A stretch of DNA of 64,000 nt from Heracleum sosnowskyi (taxonomy: Eukaryota > Streptophyta > Magnoliopsida > Apiales > Apiaceae). Location: positions 1,674,001 to 1,738,000 of the forward strand of contig JAUIZM010000015.1 in the NCBI GenBank assembly GCA_030848705.1, written 5' to 3'. Of the stretch, positions 1 through 11,909 are shown one piece after another. A program made the translations under genes and the position numbers. Each line of letters starts with the position of its first letter. Positions within the stretch are counted from its first letter, which is position 1. The notes under the pieces are model-generated. The model was not told where the DNA came from and did no database searches. It saw only the letters and a list, made by a program, of their open reading frames with translations.

Positions 1-20
1 TTTCGTTTATAATAAAAATA

Positions 21-1217
21 ATGGCCGAAGAATTTATCGTAACCAAGACTAACCATGTCTCGTTTCAGAATGTGCAATCCATTACGAACTTACAGTTTCG
101 TGCATGGGCACAATTTCTGAACACACGTTCTTTAGTGGCATATGCACTGAGTACTCTGGCGGTCCTTTGCATTGATCAATTGACTGCTTTATACACATCA
201 GCCACTGACATATATGAGAATAATGTAAGTGCCTTCAGTTTTGTTGTGCCGGGGGGTAGAACAATAAGGGTGACGGAACATGACGTTAATAGGGTTTTAC
301 ACTTTCCAACAGAAAACCTTGTTCCTGATCCCAATACTGAGGAAATACATGCTTTCTTCACTCTCATAAGAAGTCAACAACCAAACTTCTTTGTGGGAGA
401 GTTCCTTAAGCATTATCTGACTAAGCCGTGGAAATTTTTCTTTCACACTTTAATCCATGTTTTTACTGCTAAGTTGACAAATCTGCATGGTATTCCCTTA
501 TTTCTTCAGAAAATAGGATTTGCCATTGCTAACAATAGGCATATAAACATTGGAAAATTGGTGATTGATCAGATTATTCTATGCATGAGACCACTGGATG
601 AAAGAACAGGCATAGATGATGTGCTTTGTTTCTATCCAAGGTTCCTACAGCCAATTCTTAATGATGTGTTAACAGATGAATGGCGGGAGACCTTTGAAGG
701 TGAGGAGACAATGGAGTGCATGAAGATGAAGAGCAATGCAATAACAGCTCTAATCAGAAAGAATCATCTTCCAGGGGTGCCAACTGTTCTAACTGAATAT
801 CTAAGAACGGTATCCCTACCACTTCTACCCCCAGGGGAACAGGTAAATGAAGGTAATATCCCTGAACCTGTTATGGCTCCTGAACCACAACCAATGGATG
901 TTGATCCAGAGCCCTCGGTGGCCATTTCTGACCAAGAGATTGCAAACCCACAATCTCTAATCACGGTCATAGAGCCTTTGGACGTGCCAAATGAAAACAT
1001 AAATGAACCTCCTTCCCCTACTATACCCAACATACAGACATCCTTGAGTGTAGAGGGAGATAGTGCCAAAGAAGCACCACATAAGGAGATATGCCATTCA
1101 ACAACAGCTTTGCCTTCTTCTAAAAGGAGAAGACTAGAAAACGAGGCAACTGTTGAAACTTCATTTCAAACCTCCAAAGAGCCCTTCACAGATTTTTCTG
1201 ATGCTGGGCTACACTAA
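21..1217 (+). pseudogene. Sirevirus env-like ORF, N-terminal part (decayed copy)
   Basis: An open frame of 398 codons. It resembles in organisation the large third ORF that Sirevirus-type copia elements carry after pol (compare 44331-48809 and 10568-11626). An N-terminal globular region of about 260 residues, with segments such as CFYPRFLQPILNDVL, is followed by a proline- and glutamate-rich linker. I see no signal peptide or membrane span, so env-like is a positional name only; the function of these ORFs is unknown. The frame stops at 1217 and the homologous reading continues in other frames to 3647, so the gene is broken. Its pol should lie upstream, outside the window. It differs clearly in sequence from the env-like fragment at 10568, so the two come from different families. 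Confidence 0.6.
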
Positions 1218-1261
1218 CCAAAGCTATATCTGAACCTATAGCTCAATCAAGCAAGGATGAA

Positions 1262-3647
1262 TTGACGGAAGCAACTGGTGTTCCGACCATATTACGGTCA
1301 GGTTCACTGGTTGAAGGATCTAAGAACCAAGTGTCTTCACAGACGTCGAGAGAAGGTTTTGACCTAAATGCACAATTTCAAGGGTCATTATCTAGCTCCC
1401 CAGATGGAACATATCTGGATCATGTGGGTAAAGGGTCTGACGTAGGTGCGGATCGGCAACTCGGTGACAATGAATCAATTTTAATTGAGGAGTTAACTGA
1501 GGAAAAGTCTTCACGGACTTTAGAGGGAGTTTCAGGATCTCTGCTGTAAATAGAGCTTGATTCTAGCCTCCTAGAGATTCAAACTCTAGATCCTACAAAG
1601 GATACATCATCTACGGATGATCAACAACTTGGTATATCCAAGGACGGGGACTCGAAGCCCCATTGCACCACTTGTGACCTCCTTAAGGATGGCTACGGTG
1701 TTTTCTGATGCAGGTACAAAGAGCACTAAGGGAATGAGTGAAACCCAAACACATACACATGGCCTGAGTGAGAAAGGAAAAATGAGTGAAACACCAACAG
1801 AAACGTTGAGTGCACACCCAGATCCAAATGTGAGGAGTGACACCCTAACCCTACCAAACATTGATGATTTGCTACTACCTACTGAAAGAGAGCTACATGT
1901 ACAATCCACTCTCAAGGAGATGACGGTTCATGATAAACAAGGAAATCCATTATTCAAGGTTCCACTGAGACCTTCCTTTGACCAATGGATCTCCTCCGGT
2001 CAAGCCAATGCTTCTTTAATGACTATTCAAGAGAAGGTTGACTTGGCTGCAACTGATTCCAGAAGAACCTACAGGGTCTTAGGCAGTGCATCTGGCACTA
2101 TAACAGGTACTAAACAGGCAATGGACTCCTTGAAGAAGGAAGCAATGGAGGAACTGGTTGACTTGAAAACAGATGTCAAAGAGCTGAAGGATGGATTCAT
2201 GAATGAAGTAAATGCTCTGCAAAAAGGACAAAAAGCTTTGAAAGAAGACGTTCTGGTTATCCGGGATGGTCAAGCTAGGGTAAAAGATGCAATGAACACC
2301 TTGTCTAGAGTGGAGTCTAAGCTTAACCAGAGACTGGATAGAATTGAAAAGACTATCAAATTGAGACTTGATGACATTGACCTGAAGCTGGCTTCTATGC
2401 ATGAGATGAATAGGGACATTGCTGATTTCATGGAGAACCAAAGTGATGGAGTACAGTCGATATGGAATATGTTGAGGAACCAACAACCCGAACCTTCAAA
2501 TCAACAACCTGATCCTACTACAACCTTTTAAAATGAGGACAACTACATCGAGGATTCCTCAACTAAGGGGGAGAAAAATGGAGGATGTGAGACATATGGA
2601 TGGGGAGTATGGGAAACCAATGAAACTATTCCAGTTAGACAATACTGGATTGAAGACATGGAAGCAGAAGAAGAAGAAAATGAAGAGGGAATTGAAATGC
2701 ATGAGCAACAACAGGAAGAGCATGAACTGTATTATCCAGAGCCTATAGAATTTCCTATCTTGGATGATAATATGGAAGAAGCAAATCCTCTATCACTGGA
2801 ACAGGAAGCTGCCTTGGAGATATTGAAAGTTGAAAGAGCTGAAAGAGATGCCAGGCAAGCTGAGAAGGAAAGACATCGGGCAGTTCTAAGAAGTGAGAAG
2901 CTCAAAAGATTCAAGGTGTATGCTGAAGTAAGGAGGAAGAAAAAGATGATGAATTTGGCAAATAAACAAGGTATTGACTGGGAGATGGCTTATAAAACTT
3001 TCTGTGGAGTTGAAGACGGATTAGAAGTCAACGACAATGCGGAGGTGAAAGTTATCATTCAGGACATCAGAAGTGCAAATCTTGAAGATCAGACTTACTT
3101 CACTGCACTGAGAAATTCTGTGATCTTTCTGAAAGCCGGAGTTAAAGCAAATGGTGCCTGGAACATATTGATCAATTTTCTTGAGAAAGGTACATTTGTG
3201 ATTTCTACTAAGTTTTTTGAATAAAGAACATACACAGAACTGCAGGTGAAGCTCATCAAGATACAAAGGACTACAAGGCTAAATGAACTGCTCCGTGAGC
3301 ATGTTAAAGAAATCTTGATGAAATTCAGTCCAGAGATTACTGAAGATCCTCCAATGGTTAGATTCATGACGAATGACTTGTTCAGAATCTGCTATTTGAC
3401 CGAGGATAAGCTGAAAGATTATCCAAGTAACTATCTAATATCAGTGGAGAAGTATCTTAGATCCACTGGATTCACATCAACGGAGAAGGACAAAGCAGCA
3501 GACACTCTGAGAAGATTTCTAATGGAGAATGTTCCTTACTATAGGAAGAGAGTGGAGAAAGGATTGGAAGTGCGTCCCAGACTACCAAACATGCCAAAGC
3601 TAAACAAGAAAGATGTAAACATTGTATGGTTGTGGGCTGGAGTGTGA
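1262..3647 (+). pseudogene. Sirevirus env-like ORF, middle and C-terminal part, frameshifted
   Basis: The continuation of the preceding ORF in pieces: 1262-1549, 1617-2531, 2658-3224 and 3246-3647, in two frames, with stops between them. The piece 1617-2531 holds a long heptad-like, probably coiled-coil stretch (about 2120-2420), matching the coiled coil of the intact env-like ORF of the element at 36894-50040. The last piece has a basic region ending in a TGA that overlaps the first bases of the LTR at 3645. Charged, low-complexity composition (EEEEN, RRKKKMM) is typical of these ORFs. At least three disruptions are visible, so it cannot give a full product. Confidence 0.55.
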
Positions 3648-4985
3648 AAGGCATATGTCTAAGCCTATTTGTAAACACCGATGATTCTACTCAACTTTAA
3701 TTAAGATGTAAAAAGTAAATAATAAAAATCAAATGTCACAGGAATCTCAGAAGATTATATCTGTCAAGAGAATGAAGATTAAAGTCATCTACATTCTTGA
3801 AGTAAGTCTACATTGAAAGAAGTTCAATTTATTGATCAATCCTCAGTGAAGTATTCAAGGAAGTGGAACTATTTAAAAGTGACAGAGATTTTAGAAGTGT
3901 GACGGGAAAAAGTACAGGTTACAGTCCTTTGTTTAAATAGAAGGAGAAAAGAATCACAGCTTAAAGTCAAGTATGAAGAACAACCATTAAAGCTTGTCGC
4001 TCATGAACCAGACAGTACATGGAGTGTCAACGTCAGCCAGTGGAAGTTCTTCATCAATTTTAGTGGTTCTAAGAATTAGTTTAATTCTCTTTTAATATTA
4101 TTCTATAAGATAATTAATTTAATTAGAATTAATTCATATATTAAATTAATCAATCTAGATCTTAAGTAATTTAATGTATAAATTAATTCTCAAGAATTAA
4201 TTTATTTATGAAATTATTTGAGTCATTTATTTAAGCAGTGAATTAATTCTAAATGAATTAATTCATTTGTTAAATCAATTAAAAGTAGAATTTATTAAAA
4301 CTGTTTTAATCCTAATTCTATTTATACTAGTAGTACTATCTGATTTGTACTAGTAGTACTATCTGTGTTAGTACTACCGATAGTACTACAAATACAAATT
4401 GATAGTACTACCGATAGTACTACCAGTTATATTGGTTAGTACTATTAGTATAAATCTAAATGAATTGGTTTGGCGCGTGGGAAAGATGCTCTGTGACTTT
4501 TGTTCAATACTTGTTTGATCAAACAAGGCAGTGTATCACTTGAACAACTGACAGAAGCAATACAAAACATTCTATCTTTCTCTCTTCTGCCATTTACTCC
4601 GAGCCAACTGCAAAGTTTCATTAATTTCTTGTAAAAAATTCTAGCAAGTAAAGTTATATTCAATCAACTAGAATTCAATTACTAGTACTGCTTTGACAAT
4701 CTAGCGGATCATAATCCCTAGAATTTCTATCAAACTACTTTTTAGTATTCGATCCTTTTATTACAAATATAGATAAATTCATGTCGAATTTATTCTAGAT
4801 TTGTTTTAACAAGAACTCTGTAATCTGTACACAGAATTGTAACACCCTTCAAGTTCAATAGAGTTTTATTTAACTTGAATCTTGTTTCATTTTATTCCGT
4901 AGATAATTTGTTATTGAAATTGTTAAATCTACTATCAATACAAATTCGATTAAACGGTACTGTTTGTATTCAACCCCCCTTCTAC
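3645..4985 (+). repeat. Sirevirus LTR (element A), 3' end trimmed
   Basis: The start is set by comparison with the minus-strand LTR at 57419-58965: both begin TGAAAGGCATATG and share the following segment with TATTTGTAAACATCGA-like sequence, a block near 4000 (GAACCAGACAGTACA), AT-rich TTAATTAATT blocks, and the CAACCCCCCTTCTAC tail. Compared with that copy about 18 terminal bases are missing, and gag sequence begins at once. No primer binding site follows. At 4325-4450 is a cluster of GTAGTACTA / TAGTACTACCGATAGTACTA words. Confidence 0.75.
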
Positions 4986-6227
4986 AAAACTGGAACTGTG
5001 GAAAAGAGCACAATCAGATGCTACAATTGCAATGAGTTGGGTCACTTTGCTACTGAATGCAGAAAGCCCAAGCAAGTGACAAGGAACACATTTGATTCTA
5101 GCAAGAAGAACAAGATTGGGAAAGCCTATGTTGCTGAAGGAAAGAGTTGGGATGACACTGACAGTGATGAAGAAGCTGGTGAGATTGGGAACCTTGCTTT
5201 AGTGGCTAAAGAGGCAAGCACTTCATCTTCATACATGTCAGAGGTAAAGTTCACTGATGCTGAAATGATTTATCATCTTAGTGGTACTATTTCTTGTGCA
5301 CGCACTGAAAATGATAGAATAATTCTTTTGAACACAGCTCTTGAAAAGGAGATAAAAGAATTAAAACTTGTGCATGTTAATCAGGATGAACTTACTGAGA
5401 AAATTGCATTTCTTGAGAATAAGGTTAAATGTTATATTCAACTGGAAACCATTCTCAAGGAAAAGAATAGTGAGCTTAAGACAAAAGCTAATGCCTATTA
5501 CAACTCTTGTAAGACGGCTAAAGAAATTATCAATAAACAAAGCATTGGTCAGTCTGTTGGCATATGCTATGACTACAATGAGTCTATTGGTAAATTAAGC
5601 ATAAATACCCCTAATAGAGTCAGTGCTGAAGAAAGGGGTATTCCAGATGTGCTTAAAGGTATTGACAAACCTTTCTTTAGAGAGTCCCAGGCAGATCCTC
5701 TGAATGAATACTCTATCATCATTGCAGAGGAGGTACGTGAAGAAGATCTTGCTTTTGAAGTTGAACAGTCCAACAACTGTATATCTGATATTCCAGTCAA
5801 AGTTGCTACAACTAGAAAGACTAAATCAGATATCCATAAGTTGGATCAAAACAACTGTAGAACTAACATGCCTGCTGTTAATTCTTCTCATAAAGCATGT
5901 GGTGTGATTAATTGCATGTCTTGTGCTTTCAATGTTATGTATGCTTATTTTAATGGTAAGCATGTATCTGATGATAAGACTGTTCCACGTCAACATGTTA
6001 ATAATAAGAAGCATGTTAGAGCTAAGACTACTAGTCCTCCAAAGACTAGAGTGGATTCATTTATCCCTAAGCCTACTCAGAAATGTGTTAAGGCTGGCTA
6101 TAAATGGAAACGCTCTTTTGTGAAAGAGGTTGAAGTAGTTCTAGTTAAAAATGTTGTTTTGCCTGACAAAGGCCAGTTCTTTAAGTATGCCGGACCCAAT
6201 CAAGTTTGGGTTCCGAGGAAGGACTAA
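4986..6227 (+). pseudogene. gag: gag of element A, N-terminus deleted
   Basis: The nucleocapsid part of a copia gag. A CCHC zinc knuckle, CYNCNELGHFATEC, is encoded at about 5019-5060; it binds RNA during particle assembly. An acidic segment, a coiled-coil-like region (about 5290-5560) and a basic C-terminus ending in WVPRKD follow. The capsid half that should precede the knuckle is absent: the open frame runs back into the LTR, so a deletion has fused LTR and gag. The stop TAA at 6225-6227 lies just past the start of the pol open frame. Pol is in the -1 frame relative to gag, as in the element at 37996-43793. Confidence 0.8.
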
Positions 6228-9200
6228 TCAATTTGATATTGCAGGGAGTTAAACAGGTAAACCGTGTTATGTGGATTCTTGACAGTGGTTGTTCAAGGCA
6301 TATGACCGGAGATAGAGCCCTGCTATCAGATTTGGTTGTGAAAGTTGGCCCAGTAGTTACCTTTGGAGATAACATCAAGGGTATTACGAAAGGATATGGC
6401 TGTTTAAAGTTTAGAAATGTTATCATTGAAGATGTATCATTTGTGGAAGGTCTGAGATTCAATCTTCTCAGCATCAGTCATTTCTGTGACAGAGGATATG
6501 TTGTTTCCTTTGAAAGAGAGAAATGTCAGATCCTTCACAAGAAGAATGGAAAGCCTGCTCTTCAGGGAGTAAGGAAAGGTGACTTGTTCATAGCTGATAT
6601 GCACTCTGGATCCAAAGATGAAGTTAGTTGTTTTTATGCTAAAGCTTCATCAGATGAAAGTTGGCTATGGCACAAGAAGATGTCTCACCTTAACTTCAAA
6701 ACCATGAACTCTTTAGTCAAGAGGGAATTGGTTAGAGGTTTGCCTCAAATGGAATTTACACAGGAAGGACTGTGTGAGGCATGTCAGAAAGGAAAGTCAA
6801 AGAAAGCTTCTCACGAGGGCACTAACACATCATCAATAACTGAACCACTTCAGCTACTGCACATGGATTTGTTTGGTCCAGTTAATGTGATGTCCATGTC
6901 AAAGAAACAATATGCACTTGTGATTGTTGATGACTTTTCAAAATATACATGGGTTTTATTCCTACATTCCAAGAATGAGACCCCACACCGGGTGATTGAC
7001 CATATAAAGTTGATTGAGCTGGATTCTAGATTCCCTGTTAGAGCCATAAGGTCAGATAATGGTACTGAATTCAAGAATGCAGTCCTAAATGACTTTTGTG
7101 TTGATAAAGGAATAATAAGACAGTATTTTGCCCCCAGAACTCCTCAATAAAATGGAGTAGTGGAAAGAAAGAATCGTACATTGATTGAAGCTGCAAGAAC
7201 TATGTTAAGTGAGTATAAACTTCCAATGTACTTTTGGGCTGAAGCAACGAATACAGCTTGTTATACTCAAAATCGAACTTTAATCAACAAGGACTTAATG
7301 AAGACTCCGTATGAGATCATGAACAACAAGAAACCAATTGTCAAGTACTTTCATGTATTTGGAGCAAAATTCTTTGTGCTTATAGATGATAATGTTAAAC
7401 GTGGCAAGTTTGAGGCCAAGGCACTATTTTTGTTGGTTATTCCAGAAGATCTTACAGGGTCTACTTGGTTGGCAGTCACACGGTAAAGGAAAGTGTCAAT
7501 GTTACTTTTGATGACACTAAGCTCCCTAGTATCCAAAAAGAAGACACATCTGAAACGCTGAAGTTTGATAACTTGCCAGACTCAGAATCAGATGATGTAG
7601 CCCCACCTGAAGTTATTGTTGGTAATAATAATAACAATGATGATAATGATCATGGTGGTGGTGGTGGAAACACTGGTAACAATGGAGATACCACCAACAC
7701 CGGAGAAGAATCATCAAGGCAATCAAGCAACAACTCAGGGGGAGCAAATGAAGGATCATCTAGTCACTCACAACATCAAAATGAATTTCAAGGCGAATCA
7801 TCAAGATCAAATCTTCCAAGACAGACTGTATGGAATAGAGCTCATCCTTTTGAGCTGATCATTGGTGATCCAGATGTTGGAGTTAAAACTAGAAGTGCAA
7901 CTCATAATGAATGTCATTATTCAGCATTTCTATCTGAAATGGAGCCAAAGAAAACTGAGGAAGCACTGACTGATCCAGATTGGGTGATTGCTATACAAGA
8001 TGAACTCAATCAGTTTGAACAACAACAAGTCTGGAAACTGGTACCCAGACCAAAGAACAAGAAAGTAGTTGGTACAAGATGGGTATACAGGAACAAGCTA
8101 GATGAGGATGACATTGTTACAAGGAATAAGGCAAGATTGGTTGCACAAGGGTATTCACAAGTTGAAGACGTTGATTATGATGAAACCTATGCACCAGTGG
8201 CTAGACTTGAGGCCATCAGGATGTTCTTAGCATTTGCTGCTTATTCCAATTTTAAAGTCTATCAAATGGATGTTAAGAGTGCATTCCTGAATGGTGAGCT
8301 TGATGAAGAAGTTTATGTGGAGCAGCCCCCTGGCTTTGAAAATCAGGAGCTGCTGGACTTTGTGTACTTTCTCTTCAAGGCTATCTATGGTCTCAAACAA
8401 GCCCCAAGAAAATGGTATGACACTCTCTCTGGTTTTCTTTTAGAAAATGGTTTTGTTAGAGGTATCATAGACAAAACTCTTTTTTCAAAGAAACACAAAG
8501 GTGATATGATATTAGTCCAAGTCTATGTGGATGACATCATATTTGAGTCTACTAATGATGATCTTTGTAAGAGATTTGCTAAGCTAATGCAGAGTAAGTT
8601 TGAAATGAGTATGATGGGTGAGCTGAAGTTCTTTCTTGGATTGCAAGTAAGTCAAAGGTCAAATGGTATATTTATTTGTCAATCCAAGTATCTCAAAGAA
8701 CTCCTCAAGAAGTATCACATGGAGGATTCAGCATCAGCAAGGACTCCATCTTCAACAACCATCAAACTTGGAGCTTCTGACAATTCTATCAAGGTAGATG
8801 TTACAAGCTACAGAGGTATGATTGGCTCCTTACTCTATCTTACTGCAAGTAGACCAGATATTATGTATGCTACATGCTTGTGTGCAAGGTTCCAAGCGGA
8901 CCCTAGAGATGTACATCTCGTTGCTGTGAAAAGAATCTTGAGATATCTTAAGGGTACACCTAATCTAGGTATCTGGTACCCTAAAGATTCTGGTTTTAAT
9001 CTTATTGGATATACAGATTCTGATTATGCAGGTAGTGTTGTTGATAGAAAGAGTACCTCTGGGAGTTGTCAATTCCTAGGAGGTAGGTTGATTTCCTGGT
9101 ATAGCAAGAAACATCAAACAGTTTCCAATTCAACAGCAGAAGCTGAATATATTGCTGCTGGAAGCTGTTGTGCTCAGATCCTATGGATAAGGAATCAATT

Positions 9201-9474
9201 GAAGGACTATGGCTTTGTATTAAAAAAAATCTCTATTTTATGTGATAATACAAGTGCCATAGAAATCTCCAACAACCCTGTGCAGCACTCGAGAACGAAG
9301 CACACTGATATCAGGTATCATTTTATCAGAGAGCATGTCATGAATGGAACTGTGGAGTTACATTTTGTACCCACAGAAGAACAAACTGCAGATATATGCA
9401 CTGAGTCTCTTGACGAATCCACATTTACTAAGTTAGTTAGTAAGTTGGGTATGTTGAACAGTCTTAGTGATTGA
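6206..9474 (+). pseudogene. pol: pol of element A (protease, integrase, RT, RNase H), broken
   Basis: Copia-order polyprotein. The aspartic protease motif DSGCSRHMTGD lies at about 6280, a pre-integrase zinc region (WLWHKKMSHLNF, CEACQKGK) at 6660-6800, and the integrase core (HMDLFGPVN, RSDNGTEF) at 6860-7060. A TAA at 7148-7150 interrupts the frame just before the integrase glutamate segment NGVVERKNRT. Near 7425-7435 a one-base insertion shifts the frame, and 7465-9474 then encodes the reverse transcriptase (YQMDVKSAFLNGEL, YVDDIIFES) and RNase H (TDSDYAG, STAEAEYIAAGSC). The RNase H tail motif is altered (TADICTESLDE). RT and RNase H look otherwise complete. The element cannot make an intact polyprotein. 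Confidence 0.9.
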
Positions 9475-10567
9475 TAATGTCTCTGTCTTGTTTGTTCTTT
9501 TCTAAAAATCATTTTTCTATTGTGGTTGTTAAGTGATATTACTGCCAATTCTTGTTTGAAATTGCATGCTTGTTGATTTAAATATTTCTGAATAATATAT
9601 TTTCTCTAAAAATATTTTTCTCATATTTTTTAAGTGGAGAAATGTATTTTTATTGAAAATGTATTTATTTAGAATTATTTAGATGTTTTTCAGATTGTAT
9701 ATAGTGTTGTTTAAATTTTTCTGCAAGTTTATATTAATTCTGTGCATTTTTATTATTTTCTCCATATTTTTCTAGGATTTATGGAATTTTCTATGAAATT
9801 TTATAGACTTGTACATATTTTTTATGCATTTTTATTCATTTTCTGTAAAGTTTTAGTAATTTTCAGAATTTTCTTTTTATTTAGAACTGTTTTTCCTTTT
9901 ATTTTTCCTGTTTTTCGTTAGTATTACTAGTGTTGAACTAGTAGTACTATCGGTAGTACTATCCCTTGATAATACTACTAGTTCTTTCTGTAAGTACTAC
10001 CAGCATTCTCCTTTTATTTTTGTTTTTTTGTTTTTTCCTTTTTATTCATAGTACTGCTAGCTCGTTTTCGTAGTACTACTAAGTTTTTTTTTCTCTATTT
10101 TTTTACTGTTGATAGTACTACCGTGTTTTTTAGTAATACTAAGCTTTTTATAGTTTATTTATTTTGTTTTTCTTTTTAATTTTGATAGTACTACCGTGTT
10201 TTTACCATAGTACTACCAATTTTTTTCCCCTTAGTACTATTAGTTCTAATATATATATATATTCGTTTTTTTTATTTTTTACTATAGTACTATCAGTTCA
10301 TGTGATTACATAACTGTCTTTTCAATTCTCTCTTTTTATTCCTCAGAATAACGAACTGCTACCCAATTCATTTTCAATTTCAGGATTCGATTCTTGTTAG
10401 TTTTAAAAACTGAAACCATCACTAAACTCATCTTCTCAAGCCCATTAATTCAAGATCTTAAAACTCAAGTTTCATTTAGTTTTAAGTTTTTGAGTTTTTG
10501 AATTCCAAAGATTTCTTTAATCGTTTTTAGTGATTAACAGTGAGTTTTTGAGTTCTAAAAAATAGCA
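9475..10567 (+). other. pol to env-like spacer of element A, rich in GTAGTACTA words
   Basis: T-rich non-coding stretch. From 9918 to 10303 at least ten copies or near copies of TAGTACTA / AGTACTACC occur in both orientations, including AGTAGTACTATCGGTAGTACTA, a near-perfect palindrome. The same words are in the LTR at 4325-4450. The spacer matches in position the 43794-44330 spacer of the intact element, which carries a different word set. Confidence 0.7.
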
Positions 10568-11626
10568 GTGTGTGTGATTTGTGTTAGTCGTGCTATTTGT
10601 TTAACTGCTGATTTAAAGATTGAACCACTGAGATTATTGTGTTCTAGTGCTGTAATTTCTGATGATTTGAATTCTATATCTTTGACAATTGAGCACACAC
10701 AGTACACTATTACTGAGGGTTTGTTTTGTGAAGTTTTTCAACTTCCTAGGGATAACTTTGATAGGACCCCTTCTGATATTGAATTAATTCAGTTTTTCAA
10801 CAGAATTCATTATCATGGTCCTTTGGAGTTGCCCAAACTCAGTAAAACTAATTTAGTCTGTGAATGGGATGTCTTATTTGATACATTAGCTAAGGTTTTC
10901 AGCAATTGTACTAAAAGTAATTTTCAAAATATTCCATCTTTGTTATAGTACATTGCTTATGCTATTGTGTTTAATGTTAGACTTAACATTGGTCATCTTA
11001 TCTGGAGTCTGATAGTCAGAAGAGTAGCAAATGCCAGGATTGATCATGATAGTGGTAGAAAAGTCAGGTGTTTCTATCCTTGATATCTCACTATCTTAAT
11101 CAATCATGTGTTATCTGATGCTCACAAGGAGATGTTCTTAAATGCTTTATATGTTCCTTCTCCTACTTCTGATCGTAAGTTCTATCAAAGACTCCACACT
11201 TCTCTTAAATTAAACATGACACCAATGGTTGTAAGCCCATTCATGGCTCAGTTCTTTCACCTTACTACCTTTGAACCTTTTGTTCCTGATCAACAACTAG
11301 TCATTGCAGCTGGAACTTCAGAGGAACTGCCAATACAGGTAATACATCCTATCTCTGGATCATCTGGCACCTTTGCTGAAACCCAAGTGGTTGATAGGAC
11401 AGACAAAGAGGTTGTAGAACCACAATCTCTATCCCAGGTCAGAGAGCCAAACACAGTGTCTAATCCTTTAACCTCTCAACCTGGATCTGCTTTAATGATA
11501 AGACAAAGGTCTAGTAGTGAACAAACACTGAGTGCACCCACAGCTCTGTCTCCACCACTAAAGAAAAGAAAAACCTATAGAGAGACATCTGTAAAACACT
11601 TAGGCTCTCTTTCATCATCTGTGTAA
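10568..11626 (+). pseudogene. env-like ORF of element A, truncated
   Basis: Two pieces, 10568-10948 and 11108-11626, with stop codons at 10946-10948 and near 11083. The reading corresponds in layout to residues about 30-330 of the env-like ORF at 44331-48809: a globular N-terminal region, including RLNIGHLIWSLIVRRVANAR read across the break, then a Ser/Pro-rich linker. It ends near 11640, so the coiled coil and C-terminal half are missing. Function unknown; no signal peptide or membrane segment seen. Confidence 0.55.
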
Positions 11627-11749
11627 GCAGCTGGAGTTTGTTGAAAAACAAAATCAGAGAATTCTTCAATATACACCTCAGGTGGGCTTTTTCCGAGAAA
11701 CCCACCTGGAAAGTTTAAAAAGTTTGCTTGTCTCTTGCATTTTTTTTTA

Positions 11750-11909
11750 AGTCGAAGAATTCATTTATGTTCGAGGCTTGACTCAATTTCTAGTTAATTT
11801 ACAAGCACATATGTTCATACCGTAAAAAATTTGAAAAAGTTTTGTAAAATTAACTAGATTGTATTCAACCTCCCCTTTTATAATCTAGGTTGCATTGTTC
11901 TGGGAATAA
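11750..11909 (+). repeat. 3' tail of a further copia LTR
   Basis: The stretch ends in GATTGTATTCAACCTCCCCT, then TTATAATCT and GGGAATAACA. This is the typical terminal block of Sirevirus-like LTRs (compare the CAACCCCCCCTTCTAC and TTAACA ends at 37890-37931). Only about 160 bases are recognisable and no primer binding site follows, so it is a fragment of a different LTR family next to the truncated element A. Confidence 0.5.

Larger units (their letters stand above)
4986..11640 (+). mobile_element. Sirevirus-type Ty1/copia element A, internal region, defective
   Basis: A gag (N-terminally deleted), pol (stop and frameshift), a GTAGTACTA-bearing spacer and a truncated env-like ORF, in the order usual for Sireviruses. 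The GTAGTACTA words occur both in the LTR at 3645-4985 and in the spacer at 9918-10303, which ties that LTR to this internal region. No 3' LTR of its own is visible: the env-like reading ends near 11640, and a short tail of an unrelated LTR follows. Confidence 0.75.
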
